Positions 52,157 through 59,902 of a stretch of DNA of 60,842 bases are shown here, piece after piece. Each line of letters opens with the position of its first letter. Within the stretch, counting starts at the first letter, position 1. Under the pieces are notes generated by a model. It searched no databases, was not told the DNA's origin, and saw only the letters and a program-made list of their open reading frames with translations. A program made the position numbers and the translations under genes. This DNA comes from Aeromicrobium sp. Root472D3 (GTDB taxonomy: Bacteria; Actinomycetota; Actinomycetes; Propionibacteriales; Nocardioidaceae): the NCBI RefSeq assembly GCF_001426485.1, contig NZ_LMET01000001.1:835398-896239 (forward strand), read 5' to 3'.

Positions 52157-54193
52157 ATGACGAACAACACCGCAGCAGACCTGATCGCCCGGTCCAACCG
52201 ACTCGGCGCCGATCCCCGCAACACCAACTACGCCGGGGGCAACACCTCCGCGAAGGGCATCGAGACCGACCCCGTCACCGGTGAGGACGTCGAGCTGCTC
52301 TGGGTCAAGGGCTCCGGGGGCGACCTCGGCACCCTCACCGAGAGCGGGCTGGCCGTCCTGCGGCTCGACCGCATGCGCGCGCTCGTCGACGTCTACCCCG
52401 GTCTCGACCGCGAGGACGAGATGGTCGCCGCGTTCGACTACTGCCTGCACGGCAAGGGCGGTGCCGCCCCGTCGATCGACACCGCGATGCACGGCCTGGT
52501 CGACGCGCAGCACGTCGACCACCTGCACCCCGACTCCGGCATCGCGATCGCGACGGCCGCCGACGGCGAGCAGCTGACCCGGACGATCTTCGGCGGTCAG
52601 GTCGTGTGGGTGCCCTGGCGCCGTCCCGGCTTCCAGCTCGGTCTCGACATCGCCGCCATCAAGGCCGAGAACCCCGACGCGATCGGCTGCATCCTCGGCG
52701 GCCACGGCATCACGGCGTGGGGCGACACGTCCGAGGAGGCCGAGAAGAACTCCCTGTGGATCATCGAGACCGCCGCCGAGCACATCGAGAAGAACTCGCG
52801 TCCCGAGCCCTTCGGCCCGGCCCTCGACGGCTACGGCGCGCTGCCCGAGGACGAGCGTCGCGCGAAGGCCGCCGCCCTCGTGCCGACGATCCGGTCGATC
52901 GCGTCGCAGGACAGGGCCATGGTCGGTCACTTCACCGACAGCGACGTCGTCCTTGACTTCCTCGCCGCCGCCGAGCACCCGCGCCTGACCGCGCTCGGCA
53001 CGAGCTGCCCCGACCACTTCCTGCGCACCAAGGTCAAGCCGCTCGTGCTCGACCTGCCGGCCGACGCGTCGGTCGAGGACTCGATCGCGCGCCTGCGCGA
53101 GCTGCACGTCGCGTACCGCGAGGACTACCAGGGCTACTACGACCGCAACGCCGACGAGGACAGCCCGGCCATCCGCGGCGCCGACCCGCTCATCGTCCTG
53201 GTGCCGGGCGTCGGCATGTTCAGCTTCGGCAAGGACAAGCAGACCGCCCGCGTCGCCGGCGAGTTCTACACCAACGCCATCAACGTCATGCGCGGCGCCG
53301 AGGGCCTGTCGACGTACGCCCCGATCGACGAGGCGGAGAAGTTCCGCATCGAGTACTGGGCGCTCGAGGAGGCCAAGCTGCAGCGCATGCCCGCGCCGAA
53401 GCCCCTCGCGACACGCATCGCGCTCGTGACCGGTGCCGCCTCCGGCATCGGCAAGGCCATCGCGAAGAAGCTCGCCGCCCAGGGAGCCGTCGTCGCGATC
53501 GCCGACCTCGACCTCGCGAAGGCGCAGGCCGCGGCCGCCGAGATCGGCGGCACCGACGTCGCCGTGGGCGTGCAGGCCGACGTCAGCGACGAGGCCGCCG
53601 TCCAGGCCGCCGTCGACGCGACGCTGCTCGCCTTCGGCGGGCTCGACCTCGTCGTCAACAACGCGGGCCTGTCGCTCAGCAAGTCGCTGCTCGAGACCAC
53701 GGTCGCCGACTGGGACCTGCAGCACAACGTCATGGCCAAGGGCTCGTTCCTGGTCTCGCGCACCGCAGCGAAGGCGCTGATCGAGCAGGGCCTGGGCGGC
53801 GACATCGTCTACATCTCCAGCAAGAACTCGGTCTTCGCCGGGCCCAACAACATCGCCTACTCCGCGACGAAGGCCGACCAGGCCCACCAGGTGCGGCTGC
53901 TGGCCGCCGAGCTCGGCGAGCACGGTGTCCGTGTCAACGGCATCAACCCCGACGGCGTAGTGCAGGGCTCGGGCATCTTCTCCAGCGGCTGGGGCGCCAA
54001 CCGCGCCGCGGTGTACGGCGTCGACGAGAAGGACCTGGGCGCGTTCTACGCCCAGCGCACGCTGCTGAAGCGCGAGGTCCTGCCGGACCACGTCGCCAAC
54101 GCGGTCTACGCGCTCGTCGGCCCCGACCTGACCCAGACGACGGGTCTGCACATCCCCGTCGACGCGGGCGTCGCCGCCGCGTTCCTGCGCTAG
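52157..54193 (+). CDS. rhaD: Bifunctional rhamnulose-1-phosphate aldolase / lactaldehyde dehydrogenase
   Basis: 678 residues, two fused enzymes. Residues 1-395 are a class II aldolase (NYAGGNTS and KGSGGDLGTL phosphate sites; zinc ligands in QHVDHLHPDS and GGHG). Residues about 410-678 are an SDR (VTGAASGIGKA near 425, NNAG near 500, YSATKADQ giving Tyr/Lys near 575). It cleaves rhamnulose-1-phosphate to DHAP and L-lactaldehyde, then oxidises lactaldehyde to L-lactate. The fusion is a known solution for channelling the reactive aldehyde. Confidence 0.92.
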   Translation: MTNNTAADLIARSNRLGADPRNTNYAGGNTSAKGIETDPVTGEDVELLWVKGSGGDLGTLTESGLAVLRLDRMRALVDVYPGLDREDEMVAAFDYCLHGKGGAAPSIDTAMHGLVDAQHVDHLHPDSGIAIATAADGEQLTRTIFGGQVVWVPWRRPGFQLGLDIAAIKAENPDAIGCILGGHGITAWGDTSEEAEKNSLWIIETAAEHIEKNSRPEPFGPALDGYGALPEDERRAKAAALVPTIRSIASQDRAMVGHFTDSDVVLDFLAAAEHPRLTALGTSCPDHFLRTKVKPLVLDLPADASVEDSIARLRELHVAYREDYQGYYDRNADEDSPAIRGADPLIVLVPGVGMFSFGKDKQTARVAGEFYTNAINVMRGAEGLSTYAPIDEAEKFRIEYWALEEAKLQRMPAPKPLATRIALVTGAASGIGKAIAKKLAAQGAVVAIADLDLAKAQAAAAEIGGTDVAVGVQADVSDEAAVQAAVDATLLAFGGLDLVVNNAGLSLSKSLLETTVADWDLQHNVMAKGSFLVSRTAAKALIEQGLGGDIVYISSKNSVFAGPNNIAYSATKADQAHQVRLLAAELGEHGVRVNGINPDGVVQGSGIFSSGWGANRAAVYGVDEKDLGAFYAQRTLLKREVLPDHVANAVYALVGPDLTQTTGLHIPVDAGVAAAFLR

Positions 54194-54198
54194 CACCC

Positions 54199-55611
54199 AT
54201 GTCCGTCTCCGTCTCCGTCGCCGCCATCGATCTCGGCGCCTCCAGCGGCCGCGTCATGGTCGGCGACGTGGGGCCGGACCGACTCGACCTGCGCGCCGTC
54301 GCGCGATTCGCCAACGAGCCCGTCCTGCTCCAGGACGGGCTCCACTGGGACCCCCTCGATCTCTACCGCCACGCTCTCGCCGGACTGTGGACAGCCGTGA
54401 GCCAGTCACCCGACGGGCTCGGGAGCGTGGCGGTGGACTCCTGGGCCGTGGACTACGCACTCCTGCGGGGTGACCGCATGCTGGGCGTGCCGTTCCACTA
54501 CCGGGACGAGCGGGCGGCCGCGAGAGGCGTCGAGCGCATCCACGCCCGCGTGTCGCCCGCCGACCTGTACGCCCGCAACGGCCTGCAGTTCCTGCCGTTC
54601 AACACGATCTACCAGCTGGCCGCCGACGAGATCGGCGACGCCGACCGCATGCTGCTGGTGCCCGACCTGATCGGCTTCTGGCTGACGGGTCGGATGGTCA
54701 CCGAGACCACCAATGCGTCGACGACGGGTCTGCTCGACCCGCGGACCCGGGCCTGGGACCTCGACCTCGTGTCACGGGCCGGGCTGCCGGCGTCGATCCT
54801 CACCGACCTCGTCGGCCCGGGCGAGACCATCGGTCCCGTCTCGACGCACGTCGGCGAGCGCATCGGCGCACCCGGGCTGACGGTCACGGCGGTCGGCTCG
54901 CACGACACCGCCTCGGCCGTCGTCGGCGTGCCGATGCAGGCCGACGACGCGGCGTACATCTCGTGCGGCACGTGGGGGCTGGTCGGCGTCGAGCTCGACG
55001 CCCCGGTCGTCACCGAGGAGGCGCGTGCCGCGAACTTCACCAACGAGGGCGGCGTCGACGGGCGCACCCGCTTCCTGACCAACGTCATGGGCACGTGGCT
55101 CATCAGCGAGACGTTGCGGCAGTGGGAGCGCGACGGCCGGCCGGCCGACCTGGTCGAGATCCTGCGCGCCGCCGGCGACGTGACCGGCCCAGTCACGACG
55201 TTCGACGTCCAGGACGCCCGGTTCATGGCGCCCGGCGACATGCCCGCGCGGGTGCAGGCGTGGTGCGCCGAGCACGACGTCCCCGCCCCGGCCGACCGCG
55301 CCACGCTGATGCGCAGCATCGTCGAGAGCATCGCGCAGGCGTTCGCCGACGCCCTCGACGCGGCCGAGAGGCTGTCGGGGCGAGCGATCCGCGTCGTCCA
55401 CGTCGTCGGGGGAGGCTCGCAGAACCGCCTTTTGTGCCAGGCGACGGCCGACCGCAGCGGGCGGGCCGTGCTGGCCGGCCCGGTCGAGGCCACGGCGCTC
55501 GGCAACGTGCTCGTGCAGGCTCGCGCCCTCGGCGCCGTCGGCGGGACCCTCGAGGACATGCGCGCCCTGATCGCGTCGACGCACGAGCTCGCGAGCTTCA
55601 GCCCGCGCTGA
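54199..55611 (+). CDS. rhaB: Rhamnulokinase
   Basis: 470 residues, FGGY carbohydrate kinase. N-terminal phosphate site AAIDLGASSGRVMVGDV, WAVDYALL near residue 78, HDTASAVVGVP near 235 and adenosine site VVGGGSQNRLLCQATADRSGRAVLAGPVEATALGN near 395 are typical of RhaB. Phosphorylates L-rhamnulose at C1 for the aldolase. Begins 5 nt after the aldolase stop, so the three catabolic genes form one operon. Confidence 0.92.
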   Translation: MSVSVSVAAIDLGASSGRVMVGDVGPDRLDLRAVARFANEPVLLQDGLHWDPLDLYRHALAGLWTAVSQSPDGLGSVAVDSWAVDYALLRGDRMLGVPFHYRDERAAARGVERIHARVSPADLYARNGLQFLPFNTIYQLAADEIGDADRMLLVPDLIGFWLTGRMVTETTNASTTGLLDPRTRAWDLDLVSRAGLPASILTDLVGPGETIGPVSTHVGERIGAPGLTVTAVGSHDTASAVVGVPMQADDAAYISCGTWGLVGVELDAPVVTEEARAANFTNEGGVDGRTRFLTNVMGTWLISETLRQWERDGRPADLVEILRAAGDVTGPVTTFDVQDARFMAPGDMPARVQAWCAEHDVPAPADRATLMRSIVESIAQAFADALDAAERLSGRAIRVVHVVGGGSQNRLLCQATADRSGRAVLAGPVEATALGNVLVQARALGAVGGTLEDMRALIASTHELASFSPR

Positions 55612-55633
55612 CCTGCCCGATCCGCGAGCCGAT

Positions 55634-55717
55634 CCGCGAGTGGTGCGGTCCGGACACTCTGGGACGGCGTGTCTGACCACGTCGCACCACTCGCGGCACG
55701 GTGTGCACCACTCGCGG
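55634..55717. repeat. Three copies of a 14-nt motif forming an inverted repeat
   Basis: CCGCGAGTGGTGCG (55634-55647) is the exact reverse complement of CGCACCACTCGCGG (55683-55696), and TGCACCACTCGCGG (55704-55717) is a third copy. CCGATCCGCGAG is also tandemly repeated just upstream. Placed between convergent rhaB and lldD, it can act as a bidirectional terminator; the copy number suggests a dispersed REP-like element. Confidence 0.6.
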
Positions 55718-55722
55718 GCGGC

Positions 55723-56967
55723 TCAGCCCAGCTGGCGGGGGCGCGGCATCAGGCGCTCGAGCTGCGTGACGTGGGCCGGCTCGAGCTCGGCGATCGACGA
55801 CGCGCCCAGCAGCTTCATGGTGCGCACGATCTCGTCCTCGAGGATCGCGATCGTGCGGTCGACGCCGGCGCGTCCGCCGGCCATGAGGCCGTACAGGTAG
55901 GCGCGGCCGATCATCGAGAAGTCGGCGCCGAGTGCCGAGGCGGCCACGATGTCGGCGCCCGACATGATGCCGGTGTCGACGCCGATCTCGAGGGCGCTGC
56001 CGACCTCGCGCTTGACCTCGGGCAGCAGGTGGAACGGGATCGGCGCGCGGTCGAGCTGGCGTCCGCCGTGGTTCGACAAGATGATGCCGTCGACGCCCTG
56101 GGTCGCGAGCTGTTTGGCGTCCTCGACGTTCTGCACGCCCTTGACGACGATCTTGCCGGGCCAGATCTCGCGGATGACGTCGAGATCGGCGTACGAGATC
56201 GTGGGGTCCATCGCGGAGTCGAGCAGCTCGCCGACCGTCCCCCCGGTCGAGCTCAGCGACGCGAACTCGAGCTTGGGCGTCGTCAGGAAGTCGAACCACC
56301 ACCACGGACGGACGGCCGCGTTGACGACCGTGCGCAGCGAGATCTGCGGCGGGATCGAGAAGCCGTTGCGCTTGTCGCGCAGTCGGGCGCCGGCGACCGG
56401 GGTGTCGACCGTGAACTGCAGCGTGTCGAAGCCCGCGGCGGCGGCGCGGCGGGCCAGCTCGTACGAGATCTCGCGGTCGCGCATGACGTACAGCTGGAAC
56501 CAGTTGCGCCCGTGCGGGTTGGCGGCCTGGACGGCCTCGATCGACGACGTGCCCAGGGTCGAGAGGGTGAAGGGGATGCCGGCCGCGCCCGCGGCTCCGG
56601 CACCCGCGATCTCGCCCTCGGTCTGCATGAGGCGGGTGAACCCGGTCGGGGCGATCGCGAACGGCAGCCGCGACGGGCCGCCGAGGATCGTGGTGGACGT
56701 GTCGACCGACTCGGCCGGGCGCAGCACGCGGGGGCTGAACTCGACGTCCTGGAAGGCCTGGCGGGCACGGGCCAGCGACAGCTCGCCCTCGGCGGCGCCG
56801 TCGGTGTAGTCGAAGGCGGCCCGGGGCGTGCGGCGCTTGGCGATCGTGCGCAGGTCGTCGATCGTGAGGGCCTTCTCGAGGCGGCGCCGCTTGGGGTTGA
56901 GGACCGGCTTCTTGAACTTGAGCAGGTCGAAGACCTCGCGGGGGTTGGGGAGCTGGCGCTGGACCAT
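55723..56967 (-). CDS. lldD: L-lactate dehydrogenase (FMN, quinone-linked)
   Basis: 414 residues, the same length as mycobacterial LldD2 and alike over its whole span as I recall it. FMN alpha-hydroxyacid dehydrogenase features: [55 protein letters not shown], catalytic SNHGGRQLD (His) and [25 protein letters not shown]. Oxidises L-lactate to pyruvate. Here it would consume the lactate made by the neighbouring rhamnose pathway. Overlaps the GntR stop by 1 nt (TGATG). Confidence 0.92.
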   Translation of the reverse strand: MVQRQLPNPREVFDLLKFKKPVLNPKRRRLEKALTIDDLRTIAKRRTPRAAFDYTDGAAEGELSLARARQAFQDVEFSPRVLRPAESVDTSTTILGGPSRLPFAIAPTGFTRLMQTEGEIAGAGAAGAAGIPFTLSTLGTSSIEAVQAANPHGRNWFQLYVMRDREISYELARRAAAAGFDTLQFTVDTPVAGARLRDKRNGFSIPPQISLRTVVNAAVRPWWWFDFLTTPKLEFASLSSTGGTVGELLDSAMDPTISYADLDVIREIWPGKIVVKGVQNVEDAKQLATQGVDGIILSNHGGRQLDRAPIPFHLLPEVKREVGSALEIGVDTGIMSGADIVAASALGADFSMIGRAYLYGLMAGGRAGVDRTIAILEDEIVRTMKLLGASSIAELEPAHVTQLERLMPRPRQLG

Positions 56968-57641
56968 CAGGTCACCTTCTGTGCGGTGGGAGGGGCGTGG
57001 GTGGAGTCGTAGTGCGCGACGAGCTGGTCGCGCGACGCCAGGATGTGGGCGCGGGTCAGTCGTCCCGCGCGGTCGACGTCGCCCTCGGCGATCGCGTCGA
57101 GGATCGCCTGGTGCTCGCCGACCACCTCGTCGCCCGAGCGCAGTCGATGCGCCTCGACCTGGGCGATCCCCAGCTCGATCTCGCCCATCAGCAGGTCGTG
57201 CAGCCGGGGGAGCCGCGTCGAGGTCGTCCCGTGCACGAGGGCGCGGTGGAAGGCGATGTCGAGCGCGGCGTACGGGGCGTCCGTCGCCTGCTCGAGCAGC
57301 TCGCGGTTCGCCCTGCCGGCCTCGGCGGGGATGGTGCCGGCGGCCGCGAGCAGCTCGACCGCGGCCGCCTCGACGGCGGCGCGGCTGGTGAACAGGTCGT
57401 CGATGTCGTCGCGATCGAGCCGACGCACCCGCGCGGCGTGGTGGGGCCTGCGTTCGAGCAGGCCGTCCGCGACCAGCTTGTCGATCGCGATGCGCGCGGT
57501 CGGTCGGGCGACGTCGTACGTCCGTGCGACGTGGGCCTCGGTGACGGCGGTGTCGACGCCCAGGCTCCCGGTCAGGACCGCCGACCGCAGCGCGTCGACG
57601 ACGGCATCGGGACGGACGGACGCGCCGGGGGAGGTGGACAT
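56967..57641 (-). CDS. GntR-family (FadR/FCD) regulator of lldD
   Basis: 224 residues. GntR winged helix ([32 protein letters not shown]) followed by a helical FCD domain with metal or ligand residues ([16 protein letters not shown]). LldR/FadR-like regulators of this type sense lactate or related acids. It lies directly upstream of lldD and its own start codon is embedded in a 31-bp palindromic operator. Confidence 0.9.
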   Translation of the reverse strand: MSTSPGASVRPDAVVDALRSAVLTGSLGVDTAVTEAHVARTYDVARPTARIAIDKLVADGLLERRPHHAARVRRLDRDDIDDLFTSRAAVEAAAVELLAAAGTIPAEAGRANRELLEQATDAPYAALDIAFHRALVHGTTSTRLPRLHDLLMGEIELGIAQVEAHRLRSGDEVVGEHQAILDAIAEGDVDRAGRLTRAHILASRDQLVAHYDSTHAPPTAQKVT

Positions 57642-57670
57642 TGTCTGACAATATCAGATTGTCAGACAAT
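57640..57670. promoter_or_regulatory. GntR operator and leaderless promoter
   Basis: TTGTCTGACAA (57641-57651) and TTGTCAGACAA (57659-57669) are each perfect 11-bp palindromes, 18 bp apart, forming a larger inverted repeat. On the minus strand TATTGT (57648-57653)-N6-ATG(57641) gives a leaderless start inside the operator, so GntR would block its own operon. Confidence 0.65.
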
Positions 57671-57699
57671 GTCCGCCCGAGGGCGCTGTCGGTCGGCTC

Positions 57700-57789
57700 C
57701 TACAGCGTCGACTGGATCCCGGCGAGCAGCTGCCGTGCCATCACGACGCGCTGCACCTGGTTGGTGCCCTCGTAGATCTGCGTGATCTC
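57700..57789 (-). pseudogene. 3' remnant of an acyl-CoA dehydrogenase gene
   Basis: The minus strand reads EITQIYEGTNQVQRVVMARQ and then LLAGIQSTL-stop, the highly conserved C-terminus of acyl-CoA dehydrogenases. Immediately upstream (from about 57790) homology stops; the family normally has RDAKI here, but this frame reads YNCLRQ and then unrelated DNA. The rest of the gene is absent from the window, so DNA has been inserted or rearranged at this point. A short hybrid frame could start at an ATG near 57830. Confidence 0.8.
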
Positions 57790-58050
57790 TTGTCGAAGAC
57801 AGTTATAGGCCGCTGACCTTCGCATACGCACCATCGGTGTCACACCAGCGTCACACCGCCCGTGCCGTCGAGTGCCGCCAGGTACCGCTAGAGGTCCCCG
57901 TGCCCGGGGTGTCGGCGCGAGTCGTCGCGGCGACGATCAGGCCTACCTGTCCCCTCATGCGGCCTGGATGGGCTCGACCCGCCCACCTTCGTCGCGGACC
58001 GGCGTCTACTGCGCTCGCGTCGATAGGCTTCTCGCTGGAAGGGAGCACCG
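57790..58050. other. Junction region without a convincing gene
   Basis: 261 nt between the truncated dehydrogenase tail and the GHKL gene. Includes TGTCACACC and GTCACACC repeats near 57838-57858 and a -10-like TAGGCT at 58024-58029. Candidate attachment region of an integrated element; no integrase is visible. Confidence 0.4.
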
Positions 58051-58881
58051 GTGGATGTGGCACGTGACCTTGTCGTCCCCTGGGGCGCCGCGTTGCAGCC
58101 GGGCACTCTCGAGCGGTGCTTCTCAGCACCGCACCGTGACGACGTCGCCTTCATCGACCTCGCTCACGTCACATGGGTCCAGCCGTACGGGCTGACCTCG
58201 TTGGCCGTGTTCGCCGAGTCTCAACTTCGGATGGGCCGAGACGTCGTCCTTGAACGCCCGAAGGACGACAGTGTCGCGAACTACCTGTCCCGGATGGGCC
58301 TAGGCGGCGTCATCAGTGACATCGGCGGTCGCCACGACCTGCCGTCGGTCGCGCGGTACCCATCCGACGAGCTCGTTGAGCTGCAACGGTTCGTCTCGCC
58401 GGACCAGTCCGACACTCTCGGGCAGATGGTCTACAACAAGATCGTCGACAGTGACGAGGGCATGGCCGACGCCCTGAACCAGTCGATCGCCGAGATGGGC
58501 CAGAACGTGCCGGAGCACTCCGGCGTCGTAAACGGCTACTTCGCTGCGCAGACCACCTACAGACGCAAGCAGGTCTCGTTCTCCATCGGGGACTCCGGAG
58601 TTGGACTGACGGCATCGCTGGCCGGGGCAGGACTGACGTTCGCGGACGACGCGGCAACGCTGGAGGCCGTCATGAAGGGTGGCGTGACCCGTACCGGTGA
58701 GGACGGTCGAGGTAAGGGGTTCGTGACCGCACGCGACAAGATCGTTGGTATGAGCGGAACCTTCTTCTACCAGTCCGGCGAAGCTGCTCGGTTCGAGCAG
58801 CAGACGCGGCCGGTCACCAAGCGCAGTGACCCCGATCGCGCGTTCCCGGGGACAGTGCTCCAAGGCCGCTTCAACTGCTGA
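58051..58881 (+). CDS. GHKL-type ATP-binding protein with a STAS-like N-terminus
   Basis: 276 residues from GTG 58051, with GAAGGGAG 5 nt upstream. The N-terminal 100 residues resemble a STAS fold (FIDLAHVTWVQPYGLTSLAVF). The C-terminal half has GHKL ATPase boxes: N-box E148-MGQ-N152-VPEH, G1 IGDSGVG (D181), and G2 TGEDGRGKGF (217-224). Histidine phosphoacceptors are absent, so it is more like an anti-sigma kinase or ATPase switch than a sensor kinase. Followed by a DUF4325 STAS-like protein, its probable partner. Confidence 0.8.
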   Translation: MDVARDLVVPWGAALQPGTLERCFSAPHRDDVAFIDLAHVTWVQPYGLTSLAVFAESQLRMGRDVVLERPKDDSVANYLSRMGLGGVISDIGGRHDLPSVARYPSDELVELQRFVSPDQSDTLGQMVYNKIVDSDEGMADALNQSIAEMGQNVPEHSGVVNGYFAAQTTYRRKQVSFSIGDSGVGLTASLAGAGLTFADDAATLEAVMKGGVTRTGEDGRGKGFVTARDKIVGMSGTFFYQSGEAARFEQQTRPVTKRSDPDRAFPGTVLQGRFNC

Positions 58882-58945
58882 TGGCCGGGCCGGGCAGGGC
58901 GCAAACGGCACACAGCATGACGGTCGGCGCTATGTTTCAGACACC

Positions 58946-58976
58946 GCGTACGCGTAGACTGGCGCTACGCGTACGC
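58946..58976. promoter_or_regulatory. Perfect 12-bp inverted repeat before the DUF4325 gene
   Basis: GCGTACGCGTAG (58946-58957) and CTACGCGTACGC (58965-58976) with a 7-nt centre. TAGACT (58955-58960), a good -10 box, lies inside, so a bound protein would occlude the promoter. Each arm also contains the small palindrome TACGCGTA. Confidence 0.6.
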
Positions 58977-59003
58977 CACGACAGAGCAGAGGGGGCGCGC
59001 CTG

Positions 59004-59318
59004 ATGACCGAACTCACGCTTCCACGCCTAGCCGGCAGCCGTAGCGCCGCCCGCTCTCTAGTCCGGCAGGCGGACGGCCCCCTCGAAGGCGGCATCGTCA
59101 TCGTCGACTGTCGCGAACTGCGTTCCGCACCGCCATCGTTCGCTGACGAACTCGTCAAGGCGATCCTTGTCGAAGGGTGTGCGGCGAGCCTGACCTTGCG
59201 GGACGCGTCTGAGGAGTTCATCCGGTACGTGCGCGAGTCCGCTGCGAGCCGCAAGGTCCCTGCGGGCAAGGTCGACGTGGTGACCGCCCTGGGCCAGTCA
59301 GGCATCGCGGCTTCGTAG
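59004..59318 (+). CDS. STAS-like DUF4325 protein
   Basis: 104 residues from ATG 59004. It has the STAS-like pattern IVIVDCRELRSAPPSFADELVKAIL, where the SFADEL stretch is the hallmark of DUF4325, and a following strand-helix unit. Such proteins are often encoded beside GHKL ATP-binding proteins, as here, suggesting an anti-sigma/anti-anti-sigma-type switch. Convergent overlap of 21 nt with the next gene. Confidence 0.75.
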   Translation: MTELTLPRLAGSRSAARSLVRQADGPLEGGIVIVDCRELRSAPPSFADELVKAILVEGCAASLTLRDASEEFIRYVRESAASRKVPAGKVDVVTALGQSGIAAS

Positions 59319-59750
59319 TTCGTGGGCGATCGCCGACCGTAGGGACGTCCACGCGGCGTCCAGTCCGTGCACAGTTCCCTCGTCGGCTTCTAGATGGAAC
59401 CACTCCGCCTGCTGGCGCCACGTGTCGCACCGTCCCTTCATGATGCTGCTGTCGACACGATCTAGGCTCGCCTCGAGTCTGCCCTTCGCCGTGTCAAGGG
59501 CGAGTCCTTGCTCTCTGGTGGTGAGACCGCCCTGGACAGCGCGCAGAAGGCCCTCATACACGAGCGCGTTGTCCTGAAGCTCGTACAGGGCGGCGCGCTG
59601 AGAGTCATGTTTACGTGCCTTCGTGTCTCGTCGAAGCGCCACGAATGCCGTGAGCGACGATCCGACCAGCGCACCAAGGAAAGGCAACAGCACGCTACTG
59701 CCGCCCACGTCGGAGTTCTCCGATGCGGCACTCAGCAGGTCAGTCAGCAC
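59298..59750 (-). CDS. Membrane-anchored helical protein of unknown function
   Basis: 150 residues from GTG 59750. One membrane helix (about residues 20-42, SVLLPFLGALVGSSLTAFVAL) is followed by a long charged helical domain (RRDTKARKHDSQRAALYELQDN...), probably coiled coil and cytoplasmic. Not recognised. A TAGGCT box 6 nt upstream supports the GTG start. May work with the GHKL/DUF4325 pair. Confidence 0.65.
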   Translation of the reverse strand: MLTDLLSAASENSDVGGSSVLLPFLGALVGSSLTAFVALRRDTKARKHDSQRAALYELQDNALVYEGLLRAVQGGLTTREQGLALDTAKGRLEASLDRVDSSIMKGRCDTWRQQAEWFHLEADEGTVHGLDAAWTSLRSAIAHELRSRDA

Positions 59751-59756
59751 AGATCA

Positions 59757-59762
59757 AGCCTA
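59757..59762 (-). promoter_or_regulatory. Leaderless -10 box for the 59750 gene (TAGGCT)
   Basis: Minus strand TAGGCT-N6-GTG(59750). Confidence 0.5.
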
Positions 59763-59829
59763 GTGACGTGACCCGACACCGAGGGCCGGGGCGGGGCGGC
59801 GACGCTTGCGGTGACATTTGGGCACAGCC

Positions 59830-59873
59830 GGCGCCGGGGTGCGTCGCGCAGGTTTGGGCGACGCCCCGGCGCC
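59830..59873 (-). terminator. Strong GC-rich hairpin
   Basis: GGCGCCGGGG-tg-CGTCGC pairs with GCGACGCCCCGGCGCC around a 10-nt loop. It follows the 3' end of the minus-strand gene at 59903. Confidence 0.6.
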
Positions 59874-59902
59874 CCGGCAGCCGGTGTCGGCTACTGGTCG
59901 AG

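Noticed and set aside
57837..58129. Small frames on both strands in the element junction
   Set aside because: Arg/Pro/Thr-rich random-looking translations, no starts with signals, and the strong ribosome site belongs to GTG 58051.
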